Source: Ralstonia soli (GTDB lineage Bacteria; Pseudomonadota; Gammaproteobacteria; Burkholderiales; Burkholderiaceae). Taken from it: a DNA stretch of 64,000 nt. The notes under the pieces were generated by a model. The model ran no database searches. It was not told the DNA's origin and saw only the letters and a list, made by a program, of their open reading frames with translations. The translations under genes were made by a program, and so were the position numbers. The stretch is taken from positions 124,001-188,000 of the forward strand of contig NZ_JAMXHT010000001.1 in assembly GCF_023955655.1 (NCBI RefSeq). The letters run 5' to 3'. Position 1 is the stretch's first letter. Each line of letters begins with the position of its first letter. Of this stretch, positions 56,069 through 64,000 are shown piece by piece.

Positions 56069-56111
56069 CCCCCTTTTTTGAAGAGCGATAAAGTTTTTCA
56101 AAAAAAGGGGG
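56069..56111 (+). other. Intercistronic hairpin between DUF1329 and DUF1302
   Basis: CCCCCTTTTTTGAA (56069-56082) pairs with TTCAAAAAAAGGGGG (56097-56111) with one bulged A and a 14-nt loop. Strong stem without a U-tract, 16 bp after the DUF1329 stop; likely transcript stabiliser or partial terminator. Confidence 0.6.
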
Positions 56112-56198
56112 CAAGATAAACCGCCGCGTGCGGGCGGACTTGATATGCGAGTCAGCGTTTATCGATTTAATAATAGAAATGCGGATGAGGAGAGCGTA

Positions 56199-58016
56199 AT
56201 GGAGAGGAAGTTATTGAGCTTGTTGGTGCCGGCTGTACTTTCTATTCTGGCTAGCGGGCAGGCGGAGGCATACTCATTTGAAACTGGAATGGGTGATTTG
56301 CAGGGTCAATGGAATACAAACGCGACCGGCGGGGTTTCGGTAAGGACGAAGAATCCAAGTTGTTCTCTGACTGGCGATCCAAACACTGGAAATTGCGGGG
56401 CTGCAGCGAATACGGCTCAATGGGCAAACGGCGACGACGGTGATCTTAATTACCGTAAGTTTCAGCCCACCAGTGCCTACATGAGTCTTACGTCGGAGCT
56501 GCTGCTGACGATGCCGTCTGAAGGATACAAGTTCATGGCACGCGGCACGGGGATGTATGACTTCGCGGCGGCGCACACGAACCGAACGCAGCTATCCCCA
56601 GATTCGTACGATCAGTTGGTACGCAACGCACAAATTTTGGACCTTTGGGCGCAGAAGGACTTTCACATCAGCGACCAGAGTGCGCATGTCCGTATCGGTA
56701 ACCAAGTCATCAACTGGGGCGAAAGCTACTTCGCGTCCGGCGGCATCAATGCTACCAACGGGCTAGACATTCAGAAGCTGCTCGTCCCCGGCACTCAACT
56801 CAAGCAAGCACTGTTGCCCGCGCCAATGGTCAGCTTTGCAACGGGCCTTCCCGCAGGATTTTCAACAGAAGCCTACTACCAATGGAAGTGGGTCGGGAAT
56901 CGGTATCCTCCGGTGGGAGGGTTCTGGTCCGCCTCGGATGTTTTCGGGCGTGGAGCTCAGCCAGCCTCAGTCAGCGGTAGCAATTTCAACGTGGGTGCGA
57001 TTGACGCCGGCACGATCGGCGGTGGTAATCACGTTAGCAACGGCACCCTTAACGCGATCAACACCAATCTAGTCAATGGTGCATATGCGGACCTTCCCAC
57101 CAATCCGGTCGGGGTCCCGTTCTTAAACACCTTGCCAAGAAGCCGCCCCCAGTACGGCGTGAAGCTTGGATATCGTCCGAGCTTCGTTGATGCGACGTTC
57201 GCGTTTTACTACGAGAACTATACGGATAAGACACCAGTTCTCACCAATCTGGCAAATGGCTCGGCGGAGTTTTCGTATTTGCAGAATCGCCAGCTCTTTG
57301 GTGTAAGTACAAACTTCTCGATCGGTGACTGGGCAATCGGTAGCGAGCTGTCGTATCGCCCACGTGATGCAGTTGCACTATCAGGTTGCTATGGTGTCGG
57401 TGGTCCCGCTGATGCCAACACAAACGGCGTAGCAGGAACGTGCAAAGCGTACACGGAGAAGAAGAAGTTTCAGTTCGATATCAACGGGCAGTTGAATCTG
57501 ACGAAATCCACCTATCCGATCCTGAAGTACCTGGGCGCGGATATGGCCGTTCTTACGACTGAGTTCACCGCAATTCATTATCCAGGTGTAAGCCCTGATT
57601 CGAAATTTTACAGTTCCGTCAATGGAACGCCGACTTACCAAATTCCAGCTGCTGGGTATGGTTCGTGGCTGACCAACAATTCGAATCTAGGCTATCCAAT
57701 TGCGACCGGTCAGGGAACAGCGCTTTCCACGGGGATGACGCTTGACTTTAACTGGACGTACGATGGTACGGTGATTCCGGGTTGGCAGGTGACGCCTGGT
57801 GTGACGTTCTCGGCCGCGCTGACTGGGTACACGCCGACTTTGTCCGCAAATTACGAGCGCGGAGCTAAATCCGTCAACCTGTATGTTCTGTTCAACCAAA
57901 ATCCGTCTGTTTGGCAGGCTGGCATGAACTACACGATGTTCTTCGGCGGTAACGCACTTTCTCAGCCTTACTCGGATCGAAATTTTATTGGGCTGTTTGT
58001 CACCAGGAACTGGTGA
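56199..58016 (+). CDS. DUF1302 family outer-membrane protein
   Basis: 605 residues from ATG 56199, preceded by GAGGAGAGCGTA; the frame is open to 56145. Signal peptide about 1-24 ending GQAEA. The rest is beta-rich with alternating aromatic residues and a C-terminal RNFIGLFVTRNW-like ending in aromatic Trp, typical of an outer-membrane barrel. DUF1302 segments seen: RIGNQVINWGESYFASGGIN, SYRPRDAVAL, and PGVTFSAALTGYTP. Probably the outer-membrane channel of the module. Confidence 0.92.
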   Translation: MERKLLSLLVPAVLSILASGQAEAYSFETGMGDLQGQWNTNATGGVSVRTKNPSCSLTGDPNTGNCGAAANTAQWANGDDGDLNYRKFQPTSAYMSLTSELLLTMPSEGYKFMARGTGMYDFAAAHTNRTQLSPDSYDQLVRNAQILDLWAQKDFHISDQSAHVRIGNQVINWGESYFASGGINATNGLDIQKLLVPGTQLKQALLPAPMVSFATGLPAGFSTEAYYQWKWVGNRYPPVGGFWSASDVFGRGAQPASVSGSNFNVGAIDAGTIGGGNHVSNGTLNAINTNLVNGAYADLPTNPVGVPFLNTLPRSRPQYGVKLGYRPSFVDATFAFYYENYTDKTPVLTNLANGSAEFSYLQNRQLFGVSTNFSIGDWAIGSELSYRPRDAVALSGCYGVGGPADANTNGVAGTCKAYTEKKKFQFDINGQLNLTKSTYPILKYLGADMAVLTTEFTAIHYPGVSPDSKFYSSVNGTPTYQIPAAGYGSWLTNNSNLGYPIATGQGTALSTGMTLDFNWTYDGTVIPGWQVTPGVTFSAALTGYTPTLSANYERGAKSVNLYVLFNQNPSVWQAGMNYTMFFGGNALSQPYSDRNFIGLFVTRNW

Positions 58017-58035
58017 GTAGTTTGAGGCTGATGGC

Positions 58036-58056
58036 GAGCCCTCAATTAGAGGGCTC
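58036..58056 (+). other. Intercistronic hairpin between DUF1302 and MMPL genes
   Basis: GAGCCCTC (58036-58043), loop AATTA, GAGGGCTC (58049-58056), the stem extendable with one bulge by GGC/GCC. It is 18 bp before the GTG start of the next gene and just upstream of its AGGAG. Confidence 0.65.
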
Positions 58057-58074
58057 CGCCTTAGGAGAACATAC

Positions 58075-60435
58075 GTGTTGAACCGACGAATTAAACGTAT
58101 TGAGGATTGGCTCTTCCGTAGTCGCGGGCCGGTCTTGTTGGTATTTTTGCTTTTTACTGCCTTTATGGCATTCTTTGCTGCACAGTTGAGAATGGATGCT
58201 GGCTTTGAGAAGCAAATTCCAGTTGGCCACGAATACGTGGAGACACTCAACAAATATCGCGCAAATCTTTTCTCAGCGAACCGGTTGACGGTAGTCCTGC
58301 GGGCGCGTCACGGTACGATTTGGACGAAGGATGCACTTTCGAGGCTCGCCGCTCTGACTCAGGCGGTGGTGTACTTGCCCAACGTGGACCGTCTTGGCGT
58401 GCAATCCCTGTGGACGCCAAATAGCTTCGTGAATGAAATCACGGAAGAGGGATTTCGCTCACAGCCATTGATTCCAGGAACAATCGTACCGGAGAGTTTA
58501 ACGGAACAAACTATTTCAAAGATTCAGCAGTCAACAGTTGAGGGTGGGTTTGTTGGCTCGTTAGTGTCTCGAGACGGGCAAGCGGCTATGATTACTGCCG
58601 AGCTTAGTGAGCTCGGTGCAGATGGTAAGAAGTTGGATTACATTGCGTTCAACCATCTTCTTGATACGTCGATTCGGAAGGCTTTCGAGAACGATGACTA
58701 TGAGGTTCAGATCATCGGCTTTGCGAAGCAGATTGGTGATATCGCCGATGGGGCGAAGTCAGTCCTAGTGTTTTGTGCTATTGCTCTGCTGCTGACTGCC
58801 TTTGCCGTTTATTGGTACTGTCATTCAATTCGCTTTACTATTCTGCCCATTGTTTGTTCGCTGACTTCGTTGGTATGGCAGTTTGGGTCGCTGAGGTTGT
58901 TAGGTTTCGGGCTTGATCCCTTGGGGGTCCTTGTCCCATTCCTGGTATTTGCGATTGGTGTCTCACATGGTGTTCAGCAGATCAACTACATCACTAGAGA
59001 ACTCGCGCATGGGAAAACGTCCATGCAAGCGGCACGCATCAGCTTCACCGGCTTGCTTATCCCTGGAACGTTAGCGCTTGTGACCGCGTTTGTGTCATTC
59101 GTCACGTTGCTATTGATCCCGATCCCGATGATTCGGGAACTGGCTATTACTGCCTCTCTTGGTGTTGGTTACAAGATTCTGACGAACCTCGTGATGCTGC
59201 CTCTTGCGGCATCGTACTTCCATTTCGATCAGAAATACGCTGATTCGATGATGAAGAAGCGCGAGCAGCGTTCTAATTGGCTAAGGGTGCTTTCCCGCGT
59301 CGCTGAGCCTCGTAACGCAGTTTTTGTCTTGCTAATCCTTGTGACCGTCTTTTCCGCGGCGGTTTGGGAGAGCCGAGATCGCGTGATCGGAACGCTTCAA
59401 CCGGGAGCCCCGGAACTTAGGTCCGAGTCTCGGTTCAATCGCGATGCTGTTTCGATCGCGAGCAATTTTGACATGGGTCTTGACTGGCTATCCGTGGTTG
59501 TCGAAGCGCCACCTAATTCGTGCGAAACCCCCGGTGTGGGGCAGTTCGACGATAAGTTGATCTATGCATTGCAGAGCGTGCCTGGCGTCGTGTCTATCGC
59601 CTCTTATCCGGGAATGCTTCGCTCATATAGTCAGGGGTACAACGAAGGCAATCCGAAGATGAATGTTGTGCCGATCGACTCTGGAAACTATGCAGGCCTT
59701 AGTGTTGAAATTGGGCGGGTGCGCGGTTACGTGAACCAGGATTGCAGCATGACCGCCGTGCACCTTTATCTTTCCGATCACAAAGCAACGACCATCAGTC
59801 GAGTGATCGACGCGGTCAAGCAGTTCCGTGATGGTCATCCGACCCCCGGCGTCCGCGTGCGCCTTGCCGCGGGCAACGCTGGAGTACTTGCTGCGATCGA
59901 CGATGAGGTTGCCAAGAGCGAGTTTCCGATGATGCTCTATGTGTATGCTGCGATCATTTTTCTCGTTTTTGTTGTGTATCGGGATCTGCGAGCGGTTGTG
60001 GCGTGTTGTCTTCCTCTCACGGTGGGGACATTCATTGGCTATTGGTTCATGAAGGAGTTCGAGATTGGTTTGACCGTCGCGACTCTCCCGGTGATGGTCT
60101 TGGCGGTAGGTATTGGCGTTGATTACGCTTTCTATATTTACAACCGTCTCCAATCTCATCTATCAGAAGGCGAGAACATCGTCGACGCGCTTGAGCACTC
60201 GATCCTGGAAGTTGGGATGGCGACAATTTTCACTGCAATCACGCTTGCAATTGGCGTAGCAACGTGGAGTTTCTCTAGCCTTAAGTTTCAGGCGGATATG
60301 GGGAAGCTGTTGGCTTTCATGTTTATTGTGAACCTTGTCATGGCGATGACCGCGTTGCCGGCTCTAGCGGTCGTTCTCGAGAAGGTCTTTCCTCGTCGCA
60401 AGCCGGTTCGTGCACCTAGCATCGCCGGTCATTAA
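58075..60435 (+). CDS. MMPL/RND superfamily exporter-like transporter
   Basis: 786 residues, GTG start at 58075 with TAGGAGAACATAC upstream. About 12 membrane helices in two repeats: helix 1 (GPVLLVFLLFTAFMAFFAAQ), a first periplasmic loop (residues 50-235), then the block FLVFAIGVSHGVQQINYI; the second half repeats with VLAVGIGVDYAFYIYNRLQS, the Asp/Tyr-containing motif of MMPL/RND proteins. Inner-membrane proton-driven transporter, lipid or hydrophobic-compound related in this superfamily. Third gene of the DUF1329-DUF1302-MMPL-YCF48 module. Confidence 0.92.
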   Translation: MLNRRIKRIEDWLFRSRGPVLLVFLLFTAFMAFFAAQLRMDAGFEKQIPVGHEYVETLNKYRANLFSANRLTVVLRARHGTIWTKDALSRLAALTQAVVYLPNVDRLGVQSLWTPNSFVNEITEEGFRSQPLIPGTIVPESLTEQTISKIQQSTVEGGFVGSLVSRDGQAAMITAELSELGADGKKLDYIAFNHLLDTSIRKAFENDDYEVQIIGFAKQIGDIADGAKSVLVFCAIALLLTAFAVYWYCHSIRFTILPIVCSLTSLVWQFGSLRLLGFGLDPLGVLVPFLVFAIGVSHGVQQINYITRELAHGKTSMQAARISFTGLLIPGTLALVTAFVSFVTLLLIPIPMIRELAITASLGVGYKILTNLVMLPLAASYFHFDQKYADSMMKKREQRSNWLRVLSRVAEPRNAVFVLLILVTVFSAAVWESRDRVIGTLQPGAPELRSESRFNRDAVSIASNFDMGLDWLSVVVEAPPNSCETPGVGQFDDKLIYALQSVPGVVSIASYPGMLRSYSQGYNEGNPKMNVVPIDSGNYAGLSVEIGRVRGYVNQDCSMTAVHLYLSDHKATTISRVIDAVKQFRDGHPTPGVRVRLAAGNAGVLAAIDDEVAKSEFPMMLYVYAAIIFLVFVVYRDLRAVVACCLPLTVGTFIGYWFMKEFEIGLTVATLPVMVLAVGIGVDYAFYIYNRLQSHLSEGENIVDALEHSILEVGMATIFTAITLAIGVATWSFSSLKFQADMGKLLAFMFIVNLVMAMTALPALAVVLEKVFPRRKPVRAPSIAGH

Positions 60436-60448
60436 TGGGAGACGTGAA

Positions 60449-61444
60449 ATGACCACTCGCGCGAAAGCTAATAGGTTCGTCACGGCGTTTTTCCTTCTTC
60501 TTGGTAGTGGCTTCGCACTTGCATCTGCAGGTGATGCGCGGCCAGTTTCAGGGACGGCAGCAGTCAGAATTCGTGCTGCCGAACCAAGCCCGTCCTTGGA
60601 TGCGACCCAGATTCTTGCATCTACCACCGCAGGGCAGCGAATTGTTGCAGTTGGTGATCACGGGGTTGTGATGCTGTCGGATGACAGTGGGCTATCGTTT
60701 CGGCAGGCTTCCTCCGTACCCGCTGACACTACGCTGACGTCTGTCTCCTTTGTAGACCGCGACCACGGTTGGGCAGTAGGACACGGAGGCGTAATCATTC
60801 AAACGTCCGACGGTGGCGAGCACTGGACTCTGCAACGGAAGGACGTGTCAGTTGATCAACCTCTTTTGGGGGTGTATTTCAAGGATCGCCAGAATGGGTG
60901 GGCTGTCGGGCTCTGGTCACTAATGTTGGAAACGAAAGATGGAGGCATGAATTGGTTACCTGTAAAGCCTCCGATCCCCCCCGGTGCCAAGAAGGCTGAT
61001 CGGAATTTCTTTTCGATCTTTGGCGACGGTAGGGATGGCATCTACATCTCTTGTGAACAGGGCCTAGTGCTGCGTTCCACAGACGGCGGTGCAGTGTGGT
61101 CGTATGTTGAGACTGGTTATCAGGGTTCGTTGTGGGCAGGACTCGCGTTACCGGATGGCACGTTGCTGGTCGGTGGGCTACGGGGGAATATTTACCGAAG
61201 CGACGATCATGGTGTTACTTGGACACATTCGGCAACGGACTTCACAACCTCGGTCACCGGATTTTCTGTCGACCACAAAGGTGCTGTTTTCGCTTCTGCA
61301 GTTGATGGCGTCGTGTTTGAGAGTGGCGATGATGGACGAACATTCCAAGGGCATCAAAGATCTGGTCGAGAGTCGCTCACTGCAGTGACGGCAACCTCTA
61401 GCGGAAAGGTCGTCTTGTTCTCGCAGTCGGGTCCTATTAAGTAG
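60449..61444 (+). CDS. YCF48/BNR-repeat beta-propeller protein, exported
   Basis: 331 residues from ATG 60449 (GGGAGACGTGAA upstream); open to 60410. Signal peptide about 1-27 (RFVTAFFLLLGSGFALASAG). Repeated blades: DRDHGWAVGHGGVIIQTSDG, DRQNGWAVGLWSLMLETKDG, LPDGTLLVGGLRGNIYRSDD. Such YCF48-like propellers accompany DUF1329/DUF1302/MMPL clusters; likely a periplasmic accessory or assembly factor. Starts 13 bp after the MMPL stop. Confidence 0.9.
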   Translation: MTTRAKANRFVTAFFLLLGSGFALASAGDARPVSGTAAVRIRAAEPSPSLDATQILASTTAGQRIVAVGDHGVVMLSDDSGLSFRQASSVPADTTLTSVSFVDRDHGWAVGHGGVIIQTSDGGEHWTLQRKDVSVDQPLLGVYFKDRQNGWAVGLWSLMLETKDGGMNWLPVKPPIPPGAKKADRNFFSIFGDGRDGIYISCEQGLVLRSTDGGAVWSYVETGYQGSLWAGLALPDGTLLVGGLRGNIYRSDDHGVTWTHSATDFTTSVTGFSVDHKGAVFASAVDGVVFESGDDGRTFQGHQRSGRESLTAVTATSSGKVVLFSQSGPIK

Positions 61445-61471
61445 TCTAGGAACGCCTCAATCTGAGAAAAG

Positions 61472-61500
61472 ATCTACGCGAGCATGTCTCGCGTAGATTT
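61472..61500 (+). terminator. Terminator of envelope module
   Basis: Perfect 11-bp stem ATCTACGCGAG (61472-61482) and CTCGCGTAGAT (61488-61498) with loop CATGT, then TTTCTTT. 28 bp after the YCF48 stop. Confidence 0.88.
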
Positions 61501-61815
61501 CTTTGTGGTCCCATGATTCCTCCGAGTAGGATGTGCGTACCAGGCTTAACGAACGAGGTATAAAGGGGCTCTTTGTCGGGCGTTGATGGATGGGTTCAGT
61601 TTCAAACATCCTCGCATCAGCCCCGATTGGGGCAACAGCGCTTATCGTTTTGACCTCGGTATGGTCATTATCCTAAGTGCGGCTGGTAGGGCCAGGTGGC
61701 GTCGCAGCCGTCGAACTCGACTACGAATCTGGCTGGCAAGATGCAGTTTAGTTGGGCCGCCTCGGCGGGGAAGTTGGTGTTCGCGTGGAGTTCCGCGGCC
61801 ACAAGAGCATCGCCG

Positions 61816-62440
61816 TCAAATCATCGGCTGCACTCGTCGCTGGACTCGGTCGAGCAAAGACCACGTTCCGGCAGCGAAACCGCTAGTGTCAGTTTGACCT
61901 GGACCAGATGTCAACGAGGCACGTGGAACAGTTGGGGTCAAAAGCAGCCAAGCTGGGAGAAGCGAGCTTTCGCGCGAGTGGGCCTGGATCCGCTCCATGA
62001 TGGCCACCTGGTCGTGTTGGGCGATCGGTGCGGCCTTCACTTCGCCGTTGCGTTTGACGATGCTAAACACCTCACCTTGCCTGCCGCTCCCCAACCCTGT
62101 TGCCGTGCCGAGCGCTGCCAAACGTGGTTTCGTCGCATTCCAGAGTGCCAGAGACCGCGCTTGCATGAACGCGCCGGCGTGATGACAACGACGAGCCTAG
62201 GCTTCGGGGAGGGGGGAGTGTGTTCGGCGATGCCGAGATGGCCATGGTGCTGCTCGACCACCTCACACATCACTGAAACCGTTAACGAGTCGTAGCGCTT
62301 CAAGACCGGCGTGGCGAAAGCTAGACCATCCCGTCGGAAAGGCTCAAAAGAGGCGGAAAACGAAGATCTATCCACACCGAAGTAACGCTTCACGTCGTTC
62401 GGTGTGGGGCAAATTTGGCGCGCCAACAGAAGGGTTCGTC
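61816..62440 (-). mobile_element. IS1595 (ISXO2-like) transposase relic
   Basis: Read on the minus strand over several frames: GTLECDETTFGSARHGNRVG and GRQGEVFSIVKRNGEVKAAP, the conserved start of the ISXO2-like DDE domain (ECDET-x-FG... then FGI-x-KRNG). An upstream stretch (VKRYFGVDRSSFSASF) may be the divergent N-terminus. Frameshifted and lacking the end of the DDE domain. Inactive. Confidence 0.65.
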
Positions 62441-62714
62441 TGTGACCTAATAACCACTGATCCAAGAGCCCGTGCACGGACAGACGAGATGTTGTTGACC
62501 AATGGAGCAGGGAGCTCTGGGGGGGGAGGGAAACCGTGTCTGGCAACGCGCTAGATGATCTTTACCGCCTGCGAGTGATTATTTCCGTCGTGAAAGAGAA
62601 CGAAATGTATGAAATAACTGTCAGAACTAGCCATTTCAATAAATATCGTTTGAATGAGAGGTACCCGAAATGGCTGGCACCTACGTAGGTGCCAGCATTC
62701 TCATCGCCTATGCC
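62441..62714. other. Gap before right-edge carboxylesterase
   Basis: No gene seen. Between 62661 and 62700 the sequence GGTACC...GGCTGGCACCTACGTAGGTGCCAGC contains the stem GCTGGCACCTA (62674-62684) / TAGGTGCCAGC (62687-62697), 3' of the minus-strand esterase and a plausible terminator. Confidence 0.5.
62674..62697 (-). terminator. Probable terminator of carboxylesterase gene
   Basis: Perfect 11-bp inverted repeat GCTGGCACCTA and TAGGTGCCAGC with a 2-bp centre, 18 bp beyond the esterase stop. No long T-run on the minus strand, so efficiency is unclear. Confidence 0.55.
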
Positions 62715-64000
62715 TTAAAGGCTCATGATGGCGTCTCGAACCTTTGCGTAAGGGTCTGAGACCACTTTCGATTTCGCGTCAAAAACCATTGTGGATCGCG
62801 TAGTGGAATCGTATGCGGGCCACGCCAAGGTCGGCGTGGAAGGATTGCCGCTTCTCGCGAAGTTTGTCCACGCATCGAACATGCGACGCCCGACAGCGAG
62901 TCGATCGTTGTTTGGGTCCGCCGACACGCGTAGGGCATCAGAATCCTTACCATCCCAAGCCGTGTCGTAATGTTGTACGTTGAAAACGAAAGGCAACTCA
63001 ACACCATGCAGGGCCCATTTCCCACGGAAACATGGCGTCTTCCAAGCACACTCATACATATGAACTGGTGCGCCCTTGCCGGCAAGAAGCAACTCAGACT
63101 GAGTCATCGCACCTTTCAAGAAGCCGATGTCAGTTGAAATTCGGACAAGTAGCTCTGGGTCGGAAAGTTTGGGCATTCGCCGCCGGTACTCTTTTACCAA
63201 CGGGAGAACCTGATCGGTGCTAACGTTGTAAAGTAAGTTAGATTTTGCGGCCATCTCCGCCATGGCTGCGTCGTCTTTTATTGGGTTGAACGCATCAAAT
63301 CCCATGAACGCTATAGTTTCATCAGAATCAATACCCATCAAAATTGGGACCTCGCGCGCAAAGGCTGGAGCGCTGCCACGCCAGATCATCTCAGGCATGG
63401 ATTTCCCGTCAGCTACAGGACCAAAAAGGATATATGGGCTGTAGTTTGTCTTCATTGCGAAGGCGACTTTGTCAAAGCATTTAAGGAGCGCCTGCGTGGG
63501 AACGGCCTGAAGTGCTTTGATATCGCCTCGTTTCAACTGAAGCTCGTCGAACACGGCATCAGTCGTAATTGAGGCCTCGTCTGCCTCGCGAACCTTCAGA
63601 ACAGAGCCGCTCTGGATAATGGCCTTATGGAACAGACCGCGGGCCTTCGGCATACCGAAAAGCGTACTGATCTTGCCGCCACCACCCGACTGGCCGAATA
63701 CGGTTACGTTAGACGGATCCCCCCCGAATTGCGAGATATTGTCTCGAACCCACTCAAGTGCTTGGATGATATCCAAATGGCCTGCGTTTCCGGAGGACGC
63801 GAATCGAGCATCATGCTGTGCACCCAGATAGGTGTAGCCGAAAATATTGAGCCGATGGTTGATACCTACGGTGACGACATTTCCAGTCTTGGCGATACTC
63901 CCGCAATTGTATACGTGCGAATAGCTCGATCCGAAGGTGTACCCGCCTCCATGCAACCATACCATCACAGGTAAGCGTGAAGACGCTGTTGCCTTCTCTG
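62715..64000 (-). CDS. Type-B carboxylesterase (copy 2), 5' end outside window
   Basis: The visible 428 codons run from the window edge (in frame through KATASSRLPVMVWLHGGGY) to a stop at 62715. The apparent start at 63968 is internal. Nucleophile elbow VFGQSGGGGKISTLFG and His segment ALHGVELPFVFNV match the paralogue at 32300 throughout (for example TPCFRGKWALHGVELPF versus TPCFRGKWAVHGVELPF). Probably about 530 residues when complete. Same predicted role: ester or carbamate hydrolysis in the cytosol. Confidence 0.9.
   Translation of the reverse strand, partial: EKATASSRLPVMVWLHGGGYTFGSSYSHVYNCGSIAKTGNVVTVGINHRLNIFGYTYLGAQHDARFASSGNAGHLDIIQALEWVRDNISQFGGDPSNVTVFGQSGGGGKISTLFGMPKARGLFHKAIIQSGSVLKVREADEASITTDAVFDELQLKRGDIKALQAVPTQALLKCFDKVAFAMKTNYSPYILFGPVADGKSMPEMIWRGSAPAFAREVPILMGIDSDETIAFMGFDAFNPIKDDAAMAEMAAKSNLLYNVSTDQVLPLVKEYRRRMPKLSDPELLVRISTDIGFLKGAMTQSELLLAGKGAPVHMYECAWKTPCFRGKWALHGVELPFVFNVQHYDTAWDGKDSDALRVSADPNNDRLAVGRRMFDAWTNFARSGNPSTPTLAWPAYDSTTRSTMVFDAKSKVVSDPYAKVRDAIMSL

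Noticed and set aside
1-64000. CRISPR array, tRNA, rRNA, prophage or conjugation genes
   Set aside because: Looked for direct repeats with regular spacers, TTCGAATCC-like T-arms and typical phage or transfer proteins; none seen.

Overview
The window looks like a beta-proteobacterial, Burkholderiales-type chromosome or megaplasmid segment (Burkholderia, Paraburkholderia or Cupriavidus kind). This rests on overall protein style, the etfB-etfA-etfQO order, the LysR/IclR/FadR regulators, Burkholderia-like IS110/IS66 relics and frequent GTG starts. It reads as an accessory catabolic region rather than core genome: many short transcription units for oxidation, hydrolysis, CoA-thioester chemistry and uptake, separated by decayed insertion sequences and broken regulators. 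I see no tRNA, rRNA, CRISPR array or phage structural gene.

Layout. 0.2-2.1 kb: an SDR dehydrogenase divergent from a LysR regulator. 2.5-3.3 kb: a truncated IS110. 3.3-4.9 kb: a RidA-like protein and a short citrate-synthase-type lyase. 5.2-8.6 kb: the general electron-transfer operon etfB-etfA-etfQO (minus strand). 9.2-13.7 kb: a second, divergent ETF pair fused in one operon with a FAD/[2Fe-2S] oxidoreductase and a DAO-family FAD oxidoreductase, followed by a FadR-type regulator and a soluble Cache sensor (14.1-15.6 kb). 15.7-26.2 kb: SDR and aldehyde dehydrogenase (minus), then GMC oxidoreductase, MDR reductase, nitronate-monooxygenase-like flavoprotein, nitroreductase, enoyl-CoA hydratase and amidase (plus). 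26.3-30.2 kb: a rearranged patch with a second RidA, an HSL-type esterase, two separated halves of an IclR gene, a TetR relic and IS256/IS66 fragments. 30.6-33.9 kb: APC permease and type-B carboxylesterase. 34.8-39.6 kb: NTF2-like protein, a polar amino-acid ABC importer and an Asp/Glu-hydantoin racemase-like protein. 39.6-40.5 kb: an IS66 relic. 40.9-47.8 kb: SDR, polysaccharide-deacetylase-like amidohydrolase, MaoC hydratase, acyl-CoA ligase, tartrate/D-malate dehydrogenase and a second APC permease. 48.3-52.0 kb: a dCache chemoreceptor and an MFS transporter. 52.1-53.3 kb: a frameshifted IS110. 54.7-61.4 kb: an envelope module DUF1329-DUF1302-MMPL/RND-YCF48. 61.8-62.5 kb: an IS1595-like relic; the window ends inside a second type-B carboxylesterase.

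How the parts may work together (inference): substrates are sensed (MCP, Cache protein), imported (ABC, two APC permeases, MFS, envelope module), hydrolysed (two carboxylesterases, HSL esterase, amidase, deacetylase-like enzyme), oxidised (GMC, SDRs, ALDH, DAO/ETF system), activated to CoA esters and cleaved (ligase, MaoC, ECH, citrate-synthase-like lyase), with RidA proteins perhaps handling reactive enamines or imines. The actual substrate cannot be read from the sequence.

The strongest unexplained signal is a recurrent 14-bp palindrome, consensus ACTGA-N4-TCAGT, placed on or just after the -10 element at seven separate transcription units (4017, 8858, 9026, 18397, 21628, 35376, 54557). It ties the general ETF operon, the second ETF operon, the lyase, the GMC enzyme, the nitronate-monooxygenase-like enzyme, the ABC importer and the envelope module into one probable regulon, most likely under a TetR-type repressor. 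No intact TetR gene lies in the window, but the C-terminal relic of one does (28656-28972).
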